Positions 33,742 through 41,458 of a stretch of DNA of 64,000 nt are shown here, piece by piece. Source of the stretch: Virgibacillus sp. MSJ-26. GTDB taxonomy: Bacteria > Bacillota > Bacilli > Bacillales > Amphibacillaceae. Each line of letters opens with the position of its first letter. Within the stretch, counting starts at the first letter, position 1. Made by a program: the position numbers and the translations under genes. The stretch spans positions 62,001 through 126,000 of the forward strand of contig NZ_JAHLPW010000009.1 of NCBI RefSeq assembly GCF_018918075.1, read 5' to 3'. Under the pieces are notes generated by a model. That model was given only the letters and a program-made list of their open reading frames with translations, searched no databases and was not told the DNA's origin.

Positions 33742-35490
33742 TTATCTCACCTTTTTTAAGATCTTTTCATGTATATCATTCCACAATTTCTGATGCCAAT
33801 GACTGTTTTTGGTTCGATCTGTTTTCACCTCAATAACCGATAAACCACCAGCATTATAAGATTCTTTCAAGTTAGTTTTTAATGACTCTTCATTTTCTGC
33901 AAGAAGGTATGTTCCATTGTACATTTCAATGGCTTTCTTAAATTCAATGTCAATCGGTGTACCGAACAAGGCTTCAAAATGCTTACCATGCTTCGCTTGC
34001 GGTAAAAACGAAAAAATTCCGCCACCATTATTGTTGATTAATAAGATAGTTATATTGATACCATAATGTTTTGCGGTTAGTAATCCATTCAGATCATGAA
34101 AAAAAGACAAATCACCTAATAATAATGTGACATGATTTTCAGTTGTAGCCGCTGCTCCAAGAGCACTTGACACCATGCCATCGATGCCATTTGCTCCTCT
34201 GTTTGCGAGAACTTTAATTTTCTTTGTCGTTGTTGTAAAAAAGGTATCCACATCACGAATAGCCATGCTATTACCTACATAGAGTTGATTTTCTTCTGGA
34301 ATGACTTCTAGCAAGCCACGAACTGCTTCGCCCTCTGTAATTACTGCTTGGCTGGGAGCAGATAAGTAACTTCTTGTAATTTGATTCATTTGTTGCCATA
34401 TAGTTAACCAATTTCCTTCAATGTTGGGTAAATTGGGCTGAAATTTCACTGCATCTTTACAAAACAAAATCGGATTAGCGTAAATAAATGCACTGTTAAT
34501 ACCTGAAGGATCTCGGTAGCCTTCATTATTTTCAACAACAAATTGAGGTATATCGTCATTTTCTTGAACATAAAAAAGATAGGCCTTGGAAACTGGCATT
34601 GCTCCAAAACGGATAATGAAATCAGGCTTTAATATTTCCCTGATTGATTGATCTCTTAAGAAAGCATCATAACCTTCAATGATATTATCTTTTTTGTGAG
34701 CACCTGAGCGTAATTGAGAAAGCGGATCAGCTAATATTGGGAGCCCCCACGTTTTAGCAAGCTGCGTGAGGCTCTTAGCTAATTTAGAATCGATTTGTGG
34801 ACCGCAAACAATAACACCTCGTTTTCGTGCTTGAACTTTTTTTAGAATTTGACTAAGCATGCCTTCCGCTACTCGTTTTGCCCCATTGTAAACTGGGTGA
34901 TGAGTTGTTTCTTGATGTGACATCCATAAATTTTTTAGAGTGAAATCAGGTACGAGTGGCTCTCTAAGTGGAAAATTCAAATGTACTGGTCCAGCTGGCT
35001 CCATCTGGGCAGTTGAAATTGCTTTTGATGCGCAACTGCGTGAATAATTAAGCATCTGCGGGCTGCTTTCAGGCAAGGCCATTTCATGAAACCATTTCGG
35101 ATAATCTCCATATAAATCAATTTGATCAATCGCTTGCGGTGCTCCAACATCTCTTAATTCATGCGGCCGATCCGCTGTTAATACAACTAATGGAACACGG
35201 CTGTAAGTAGCTTCAACAACTGCTGGATAATAATTTGCTGCAGCTGTACCAGACGTGCAAATTAGTGCCACGGCGCGATTTATCTGTTTAGCAATGCCTA
35301 GCGCAAAAAAAGCGGCTGAACGTTCATCTATAATGATCCATTCTTTCAATTTAGGATGCTCCACCACCGTCATTGCCAGGGGGGTTGAGCGAGAGCCTGG
35401 CGAAATAACAACATCGGTTACTCCGCTCTTTACAAGTTCATCAATAAAATGCGCTATATATCGTGTTAAGTCCTCTGTGTGTGTCATCAT
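33742..35490 (-). CDS. menD: MenD, SEPHCHC synthase
   Basis: A thiamine-diphosphate enzyme of 582 residues that joins isochorismate and 2-oxoglutarate. VVISPGSRSTPLAM, the catalytic-Glu helix DERSAAFFALGIAKQ, CTSGTAAANYYPAVVEA, and the ThDP-binding GDLSFFHDLNGL followed by LLINNNGGGIFSFLPQ are all present. It lies between menF and menH in the men operon. Because it needs ThDP, its activity also depends on thiamine supply. Confidence 0.97.
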   Translation of the reverse strand: MMTHTEDLTRYIAHFIDELVKSGVTDVVISPGSRSTPLAMTVVEHPKLKEWIIIDERSAAFFALGIAKQINRAVALICTSGTAAANYYPAVVEATYSRVPLVVLTADRPHELRDVGAPQAIDQIDLYGDYPKWFHEMALPESSPQMLNYSRSCASKAISTAQMEPAGPVHLNFPLREPLVPDFTLKNLWMSHQETTHHPVYNGAKRVAEGMLSQILKKVQARKRGVIVCGPQIDSKLAKSLTQLAKTWGLPILADPLSQLRSGAHKKDNIIEGYDAFLRDQSIREILKPDFIIRFGAMPVSKAYLFYVQENDDIPQFVVENNEGYRDPSGINSAFIYANPILFCKDAVKFQPNLPNIEGNWLTIWQQMNQITRSYLSAPSQAVITEGEAVRGLLEVIPEENQLYVGNSMAIRDVDTFFTTTTKKIKVLANRGANGIDGMVSSALGAAATTENHVTLLLGDLSFFHDLNGLLTAKHYGINITILLINNNGGGIFSFLPQAKHGKHFEALFGTPIDIEFKKAIEMYNGTYLLAENEESLKTNLKESYNAGGLSVIEVKTDRTKNSHWHQKLWNDIHEKILKKVR

Positions 35491-35523
35491 TTTCCTCCAT
35501 TAAAATCATCATGCTAGGGACTA

Positions 35524-36912
35524 TTAGTTACTTTCCTGCAAAACATTCAACATGGGTAAAAATTTCATACCCGTTTCTTGATATTCGGCGTCAATATCTG
35601 AATCTTTAACAATACCACATCCAGCAAATAATGACGCCTCATCTTCTTGAATTAATCCCGACCGAATACCGACAACAAATTCACCATTCTGATTACTGTC
35701 AACCCATCCTATCGGTGCACCGTACCATCCACGATCTAGCAGTTCATGAGAACGTATAAAGGCTAAGGCATCTTTTGTAGGCGTTCCTCCAAGGGCAGGA
35801 GTTGGATGAAGTTTTTTAATAATATCAAAAACGGTTGCTTCCTTTTTAATCTTTGCTTTCACTGGAGTGTATAGGTGTTGCAGGTTTTTCAGTTTATATA
35901 TAGTCGGTGTGTTTGGTATATCAATGTTAGTGCAGTGTTCCTCAATCCCTTTACGAATCATTTGGACAACGAAATCATGTTCTTCTAAGTTTTTCTGATC
36001 GTTTAAAAGTTGATGGCTTAACATTTCATCTTCTTTTTTTGTTTTACCTCGAGGCAATGTACCAGCTATACAATCTGAAAGCATATTCTCCTTTTCCACT
36101 TTTACTAATCGCTCCGGGGTAGCACCTACAAAACAATCCTCACCATAATCAAAAGCAAACACATAACTATTAGGCTGAGTTTCAAGTAATTTTTTAATAA
36201 CGGACGTTACATCTACTTTTTTTGAAAAAGTTAAGCGCATTTCCCTGGCCATAACGATTTTTTCTACATCTCTATGACGAATAGTTTCTCTTGCTTGATG
36301 AACTGCTTGTTTCCATTGTTCAGGCTCAATTTCATGTTTACTGTCAAGTGCAACTATGGACTGTTTTTGATTAGTTTCTGTCAGCAATATCTGTTCCTTT
36401 TCCAAAAGTTCTTCTGCTATGGTATGTGGATCATCTTCTGTGGATAGATATGCATTTTTAGTTAAATAAAACTCGCCATTATATTTTGTTATTAATATTT
36501 CCGGTATATGTAACTGACTATCAGCAAAATTCTCCCATAAGCTTGATTTCTCTTTGAGAGGATCAAATGACATTCCACCTAGCGCAACTAATCCAGTGCC
36601 TGGTGTTTCATAGGGATTATAAACTTCAGCGTGCCTTTGAATGTTTTCAAACGCCGATTGTGTTTTTTTAAATCGATTTTCTGTTGCAGTGATATTATAA
36701 ATATTGCCAGCACTGACTACGAGAAAATCATCATTTGTGCTCATCCAGAAAGTACGGTAAGGTGTTAACTTTTTAGCAACTGAAAAGAATAACAAAGGGT
36801 TTATCTCCTCAATTTTCCTAGTCATACTTGCTATTTTTCTATCGTTTTGACTCATTTTTAACAGTGTATCATTTATAAACGATGCAAATTTTTTTTCATC
36901 TAAATCCAACAT
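35524..36912 (-). CDS. menF: Menaquinone-specific isochorismate synthase MenF
   Basis: The chorismate-utilising enzyme of 462 residues that makes isochorismate, the entry into menaquinone synthesis. The C-terminal domain has VEKIVMAREMRLTF, SYVFAFDYGEDCFVGATPERLV, IAGTLPRGKTKKEDE, LHPTPALGGTPTKDAL and RGWYGAPIGW, with the Mg-binding Glu residues of the family. It is the first gene of the men operon on the minus strand, divergent from menA. Confidence 0.96.
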   Translation of the reverse strand: MLDLDEKKFASFINDTLLKMSQNDRKIASMTRKIEEINPLLFFSVAKKLTPYRTFWMSTNDDFLVVSAGNIYNITATENRFKKTQSAFENIQRHAEVYNPYETPGTGLVALGGMSFDPLKEKSSLWENFADSQLHIPEILITKYNGEFYLTKNAYLSTEDDPHTIAEELLEKEQILLTETNQKQSIVALDSKHEIEPEQWKQAVHQARETIRHRDVEKIVMAREMRLTFSKKVDVTSVIKKLLETQPNSYVFAFDYGEDCFVGATPERLVKVEKENMLSDCIAGTLPRGKTKKEDEMLSHQLLNDQKNLEEHDFVVQMIRKGIEEHCTNIDIPNTPTIYKLKNLQHLYTPVKAKIKKEATVFDIIKKLHPTPALGGTPTKDALAFIRSHELLDRGWYGAPIGWVDSNQNGEFVVGIRSGLIQEDEASLFAGCGIVKDSDIDAEYQETGMKFLPMLNVLQESN

Positions 36913-37072
36913 GTCAAGAAGCCTCCATATCTAAACATCAATCTATTTCTTTAATTCACTGTATCTATTTTATTCTCTTTTAGCATCTTTCTCAAGGAAT
37001 GCCCATCACGAGGTAAGTTTGACACTTTAAGCTGCATGAAAGCACTTGTTTACGACAAAAAATGAAATTAAA

Positions 37073-37101
37073 TTGACACCCCTCTATTAATTACATAAGA
37101 T
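37073..37101 (+). promoter_or_regulatory. menA promoter
   Basis: TTGACA at 37073-37078 and TAAGAT at 37096-37101 are spaced by 17 bases, with the transcript start about 20 bases before the ribosome-binding site of menA. Confidence 0.65.
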
Positions 37102-37129
37102 AATGATATAGTTTTTAAGAGGAAGGGTC

Positions 37130-38065
37130 ATGGAATCAATGAAAAAACATCATGTAAAAGACGCATTAAATGAACGAGATGGCTTCCATGTATGGTGGCG
37201 CTTATTACGCCCTCATACACTTACAGCATCGTTTATTCCTGTTTTCGTAGGATCGATGGTTGCTTATAACGATGGATCGCTTCATATAACATTGTTTCTT
37301 GCTATGCTTTTAGCATCAATTTTAATTCAAGCGGCAACGAATATGTTCAATGAATATTATGATTATGTCCGCGGTCTCGATAATGAGCAATCGGTCGGGA
37401 TCGGCGGAACGATAGTCCGCGATAAGATTGCACCGAAAACTGTTTTAAACTTAGCTTTGGCATTTTTTGGAGTCGCTATTTTATTAGGTATTTATATTTG
37501 TTATATGTCAAGTTGGTGGGTTGCTTTAATCGGTGCTATAGGAATGTTAGTAGGTTATTTATATACAGGTGGGCCAATTCCTATCGCTTATACACCATTT
37601 GGTGAGCTATTCTCTGGTTTTTTAATGGGAACAGTTATTATCGGAATCAGCTATTATATCCAGACATTAACTTTGTCGGTTGATGTTATTTTAATATCAA
37701 TCCCTATCGCTATATGTATCGCGACAATTATGCTATCAAATAATATTCGAGACTTGGATAACGACAAAGTCAGTGGGAGAAAAACGATTGCTATTTTACT
37801 TGGTCGAAAAAACGCAGTCCGTTTTCAAGCAACATTATTTATCATTGCTTATGGCTTGACGGCTCTCTATATTATTACCGGAATTCTACCCCTTTGGTCC
37901 CTCATCACCTTGATCAGTGGAATGAAAGCCATCGAGGTGATTAAAAAATACAAAGGAAAAACCCAACCACTTGAAATCATGCCTGCCATGGCAGCGACAG
38001 GGAAACATAATACGTTTTATGGCTTTTTGTTAGGTGTATCGCTTTTGATCAGTCATTTTTTCTAA
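37130..38065 (+). CDS. menA: 1,4-Dihydroxy-2-naphthoate polyprenyltransferase MenA
   Basis: A UbiA-family membrane prenyltransferase of 311 residues that attaches the polyprenyl chain to DHNA. The two Asp-rich motifs are NMFNEYYDYVRGLDNEQS and NNIRDLDNDKVSGRKT. About eight membrane helices are visible. LLRPHTLTASFIPVFVG is the usual N-terminal start. It is divergent from menF and is followed immediately by a thioesterase gene that may serve the same pathway. Confidence 0.95.
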   Translation: MESMKKHHVKDALNERDGFHVWWRLLRPHTLTASFIPVFVGSMVAYNDGSLHITLFLAMLLASILIQAATNMFNEYYDYVRGLDNEQSVGIGGTIVRDKIAPKTVLNLALAFFGVAILLGIYICYMSSWWVALIGAIGMLVGYLYTGGPIPIAYTPFGELFSGFLMGTVIIGISYYIQTLTLSVDVILISIPIAICIATIMLSNNIRDLDNDKVSGRKTIAILLGRKNAVRFQATLFIIAYGLTALYIITGILPLWSLITLISGMKAIEVIKKYKGKTQPLEIMPAMAATGKHNTFYGFLLGVSLLISHFF

Positions 38066-38098
38066 TTGATAATTAAAGATCTGGGGAGTGGAGAAATT

Positions 38099-38494
38099 TT
38101 GGAGGATAAATTAATCAAAGACACATTGATTGAGACACTTGGTATGGAAATTACTTCAATGGACAAACAAGCTGTTGTTCTAACGATGCCTGTCGATTCA
38201 CGAACACATCAACCGGCCGGCTTCTTGCATGGTGGAGCTAGTGTCGCCCTGGCCGAAACAGCTGCTAGTATTGGTGCTTTATTAAATGTTGATCCCGAAG
38301 AAAAATCCGTATTTGGAATTGAAATTAATGCGAACCATATTAAAAGTAAAAAAAGTGGCGTCGTGACAGCAAAGGCTGTCCCACAGCATATTGGCAAACG
38401 TACCATGGTTTGGGAAATTAACATTACAGATGAAAATGAAGAGCTTATTTGTGTTTCAAGATGCACAATTGGGGTAGTAGCTAAAAGAGGATAG
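38099..38494 (+). CDS. Hotdog-fold thioesterase, probable DHNA-CoA thioesterase (YuxO/MenI-like)
   Basis: A 131-residue PaaI/YuxO-type hotdog enzyme. The signature is QPAGFLHGGASVALAETAASIGA, with the catalytic Glu in ALAET and the His-Gly of the oxyanion helix, followed by GIEINANHIKSKKSG. I chose the TTG at 38099, 7 bases after GGGGAGTGGAG; the upstream TTG at 38066 has no ribosome-binding site. Its position directly behind menA suggests release of DHNA from DHNA-CoA; that assignment is inference from context and family. Confidence 0.85.
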   Translation: MEDKLIKDTLIETLGMEITSMDKQAVVLTMPVDSRTHQPAGFLHGGASVALAETAASIGALLNVDPEEKSVFGIEINANHIKSKKSGVVTAKAVPQHIGKRTMVWEINITDENEELICVSRCTIGVVAKRG

Positions 38495-38546
38495 TGTTTA
38501 GATCTTTAAGCACATCTTTACTTAGTTCCAAGAAAGGAAGGCAGCT

Positions 38547-38903
38547 ATGTCCCAAGATCATTTAACACAAGAACAATTAAGTAATTTTAAAAGTCGTTTA
38601 TTAGAAATGAAAGAAGAAATCATGAAAGACTTGTCTAAAGCGGATCGTGATAATGCTCAAGATGCTATTCACGAATTAGCGGATTTTCAAAATCATCCAG
38701 CTGATGAAGGCACTGAAGAATTCGAGCAAGAACTCGATAAAGGATTCATAATGATGAGTGAAGATAAACTAGAGGAAGTCAATAATGCCCTTAAGAAAAT
38801 TTCAGAAGGCACCTATGGTTTTAGCGAGAAATCAGGTGAACCTATCCCTGTCGATAGACTCCAAGCAGAACCTACTGCAAGAAATCGTATAGAAGAAGAT
38901 TAA
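38547..38903 (+). CDS. yteA: YteA-like TraR/DksA-family protein without zinc-finger cysteines
   Basis: A 118-residue protein with a long N-terminal coiled coil (about residues 5-90; LTQEQLSNFKSRLLEMKEEI) ending in the DksA-type motif. Where C4 zinc fingers have YG-C-C, this protein reads YGFSEKSGEPIPVDRL, and it has no cysteine at all, so zinc binding is lost. HPADEGTEEFEQELDKGF is typical of Bacillus YteA. DksA-type proteins enter the RNA polymerase secondary channel; whether YteA does is not known. In B. subtilis yteA also neighbours menA. Confidence 0.85.
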   Translation: MSQDHLTQEQLSNFKSRLLEMKEEIMKDLSKADRDNAQDAIHELADFQNHPADEGTEEFEQELDKGFIMMSEDKLEEVNNALKKISEGTYGFSEKSGEPIPVDRLQAEPTARNRIEED

Positions 38904-38938
38904 AAAAGCCAACTTTCCATTTGGAAGTTGGCTTTTTT
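38902..38938. terminator. Bidirectional terminator between yteA and ribU
   Basis: A long stem (AAAAAAGCCAACTT / AAGTTGGCTTTTTT) with a short loop, between convergent genes. Confidence 0.9.
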
Positions 38939-38946
38939 CGTTAAAT

Positions 38947-39534
38947 TTATGAAGCTGGTTTCGCTTGTTTTTGTTCAATCCAAGACCGCATTTTAACAAA
39001 GAGAGGAATAAACAACATTCCAATGACAACACCTTTAATAAGGTTAAATGGAAAGACCCCATATAGTACCGTTACTCGCTTAACAGCTTCTATTTTCATT
39101 TCTTCCATTCCCATAAACCAAGCATAAACAGGCAAAATCACCAAATAATTCAACACACTCATGGCGATCGCCATTACAATTGTCCCCACAACTAAACCAG
39201 ATAAAATACTTTTAACACTTTTGTATTTATGATAAATAACCGCAATCGGCACAACGAATAGAAGACCAGATAAAAAATTCGCAGCGACTCCAACAGGCTC
39301 TCCCCCACCAATTGCTAGATAGAGTAGGTTTTTAATTCCTACTACAATCACTCCTGCAATCGGAGAAAAAATAAATGAAGCAATAAGCGCGGGCACTTCA
39401 CTAAAATCAATTTTCAAAAATGGCGGTAAAAACGGTAGTGGAAAATTTAAAAAGAATAAAACTAGTGAAATAGTTCCTAGTAAAGCTAAAATAATCATTT
39501 TTAATAGTTTTGATGACTGAATGTTTGATTGCAT
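38947..39534 (-). CDS. ribU: Riboflavin ECF transporter S component RibU
   Basis: A 195-residue membrane protein, the riboflavin-binding subunit of an energy-coupling factor importer. About six hydrophobic helices are visible. FPLPFLPPFLKIDFSEVPALIASF near the N-terminus is the hallmark of RibU, and GPAAGVIVVGIKNLLYL-type helix 3 (SPIAGVIVVGIKNLLYLAI here) is conserved. I chose the ATG at 39534 after AAGGGAG. The FMN riboswitch upstream confirms the flavin role. The EcfAAT module is not in this window. Confidence 0.95.
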   Translation of the reverse strand: MQSNIQSSKLLKMIILALLGTISLVLFFLNFPLPFLPPFLKIDFSEVPALIASFIFSPIAGVIVVGIKNLLYLAIGGGEPVGVAANFLSGLLFVVPIAVIYHKYKSVKSILSGLVVGTIVMAIAMSVLNYLVILPVYAWFMGMEEMKIEAVKRVTVLYGVFPFNLIKGVVIGMLFIPLFVKMRSWIEQKQAKPAS

Positions 39535-39612
39535 ATTCAGTTCTCCCTTCATCTTTTTTATCGATTTACATCTCGTGATGAAGGACAAGCTTTATTTCCA
39601 TGAAAATAATAA

Positions 39613-39645
39613 AACCCTAAAGCTACCATTAGGGGCTTTAGGGTT
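39613..39645 (-). terminator. Terminator of the FMN riboswitch expression platform
   Basis: A perfect 11-base stem (AACCCTAAAGC / GCTTTAGGGTT) is followed on the minus strand by TTATTATTTTC, between the FMN aptamer and ribU. Confidence 0.85.
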
Positions 39646-39695
39646 GATAAATTCATAGAAACCAATGACAAAAACACGTGTCATTTTCAGCTCAC

Positions 39696-39827
39696 ATCTT
39701 CTCCCATCCAGACTTTAACTGTCGGTTCTGGTCTCACACCAGATCAACCGCGTTTCTTCACGCGGGTCACGGACTTAGAGCCTTTGCTCCTTACCGTCGG
39801 TCGGGATTTACACCCTGCCCCGAAGAT
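39696..39827 (-). promoter_or_regulatory. FMN riboswitch (RFN element) of ribU
   Basis: On the minus strand the conserved segments appear in order: ATCTTCGGGGCAGGGTG, AAATCCCGACCGACGGTA, AGTCCGTGACCC, GATCTGGTGTGAGACCAG, AACCGACAGT and GTCTGGATGGGAGAAGAT closing P1. Binding of FMN should form the terminator at 39613-39645 and block ribU. Confidence 0.96.
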
Positions 39828-39927
39828 GAAATCGATATTTTATTGTTAATTACAATTATACATTATTGAGACGATTTTGCAATGGTTTAGATTTGATTGG
39901 AGAGTACAGAAGGTTTTGAACTCAATT

Positions 39928-40013
39928 CTAAAGTTTTAATCTTCATCTCGGTGGCCTCATGACTGGATGAACGACAACTTTCCGAGATTTCAACTAAATT
40001 GTGGTCTTCATCA
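39928..40013. repeat. Second locus of the 52-bp repeat family
   Basis: GGATGAACGACAA followed by GAGATTTCAACTAAATTG and TGGTCTTCATC matches a unit of the array at 9285-9541, preceded by a more degenerate unit containing ATCTTCATCTCGG. It lies between the FMN riboswitch and the decayed island. Confidence 0.65.
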
Positions 40014-40194
40014 TTGTACTTAATATTTTATATTTATATTCGTTGTACTACTCGTAATAAGTCCACTGACGCACTGCGACAATATTATAATGATTAGAAA
40101 GAACCCTGCTGATTCTTTTTTTGACACCTTTTCATTACACCAACCAAAAATCGCATGAGTGGTAAACTTTTCTTACAACAAAATTAAGGAGTCG

Positions 40195-40410
40195 ATTGAA
40201 GTGCTATTGTGTCCCTTGACAATATTTTGGTATGTTGGACTTTCTGAGAACGGTAATCATGTACTTCATCCGTTATGATTTTACAGGTTGGACAGAAATA
40301 GGGTCTACGTTCCATCTCAATATTAATTTGACATAATCCATCCATTTCATCTACTTTTTAATAGTAAACCCTTTAAATCCTATTAAGCAAATGTCGTTAT
40401 TCAATGACAC
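40195..40410 (-). pseudogene. ISL3-family transposase fragment (N-terminal part)
   Basis: On the minus strand, GFKGFTIKK is followed, after a frameshift at an internal TAG, by EMDGLCQINIEMERRPYFCP and TCKIITDEVHDYRSQKVQHTKI. This matches the start of ISL3 (IS204/IS1001/IS1165) transposases, whose N-terminal zinc motif begins CP-C and continues with an HDYR--K-QH segment. Only about 70 codons are recognisable, the second CxxC pair and the DDE core are missing, and degraded sequence continues to about 40080. No intact terminal inverted repeats were found. Confidence 0.72.
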
Positions 40411-40545
40411 GCAACTCCGTTTTTGGTTTGTTCTAAAAAAGTCTAACAAAATAAGGAGCTTACGTATATTTTTATACACAAACTTTCTTATTAACCCGAT
40501 ATGCATTTTAGGATTTCATCTCTCGTATGCGTTATAATATTTCAT

Positions 40546-40767
40546 TTAATTTCCATTATTCTTTATGAACTTCACAACTGAACTTGTCATTTTAGGTCCG
40601 CCATTGGCAAGACTATGGTCATCAAACATAAATCCACTTGAATGAAGAGCAACAATCTCATTAGAATTATTTAATACAGCTGAACCCGATTGCCCTTTAT
40701 TGGTATCCATGTCGTAATAAGCTATAGTGTCACTTTGGCCTAATAATTTCCCTTTCATTAAAGACAA
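40546..40767 (-). pseudogene. C-terminal fragment of a V8-like (trypsin-fold) serine protease
   Basis: The 73 codons contain IAYYDMDTNKGQSGSAVLNN and IVALHSSGFMFDDHSLANGG, which match the region around the catalytic Ser (GQSGS) of glutamyl endopeptidase/V8-type proteases (S1B). The preceding two thirds, with the signal peptide, propeptide, catalytic His and Asp, are absent; upstream sequence up to 40863 shows no related reading frame. The ATG that opens the frame has AAAGACAA but no real ribosome-binding site. It is a remnant. Confidence 0.72.
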
Positions 40768-40863
40768 ATGATGAAACGAACAATAATACAGATAATTTTA
40801 ATTAGATACAGTTCCGGTTGCTCACATGGCAGTCAAAGATACAAAGTATGTATTAATTATTGC

Positions 40864-41180
40864 CTACTCATCGACCAATTCAACCGAAAGCGTTTTAATT
40901 TGTGCAGGATCTGATTCCATTATAGCGCCATTATATCCAACCTTTATCCTGTCTCCTACATGAAATGTTTCGTCGTTGTTGACTGAAAGGGCAACAAGTA
41001 CTTCTCCCATTGTACCATCGACGAGCGCTGTACTCTCGTAAATTTCTTTGATCGTTCCTGTAAAATAAAAACTTGCCATTTCAATCTCATTAATTTCTTC
41101 ATCATTTCCATTAATTGAATTAGAACACCCAGCAATTGTAAAAAAACAATGATTATTAATACCTTTGATATCCTATGCAT
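40864..41180 (-). pseudogene. Frameshifted DUF3221-type lipoprotein gene
   Basis: The downstream frame reads GCSNSINGNDEEINEIEMAS and then FYFTGTIKEIYESTALVDG, EVLVALSVNNDETFHVGDRI and KVGYNGAIMESDPAQI, the usual layout of small Bacillaceae DUF3221 lipoproteins. The start MHRISKVLIIIVF is in another frame. The two join if one T is added to a run of seven T at about 41138-41144, giving the lipobox TIAGC. So either a single-base deletion inactivated the gene or the read is wrong by one base. The function of the family is unknown. Confidence 0.7.
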
Positions 41181-41458
41181 CGCAAATGTCTCTCCTTCCG
41201 TGCACGATAAAATAGTTCTATTCGAACGAGTTCAAACCAATTCAGGCTAAAAATAATGCTGTTTTTCTGTACTGGTTAAGCCATCCGTTTTCTTAATTGC
41301 CTCTTGCAATGTCTATAAATCACATCCCACATCTTTTTATTCTAATTTAATGTGCAGTCTATCTTATTATATCTGAAAATTAAAATAAATAAAATGATTA
41401 GCCCGTTTTCTTAAAATGAGCCAGACCCTATCAAGGATCTGACTCTTTTAATAAACTA

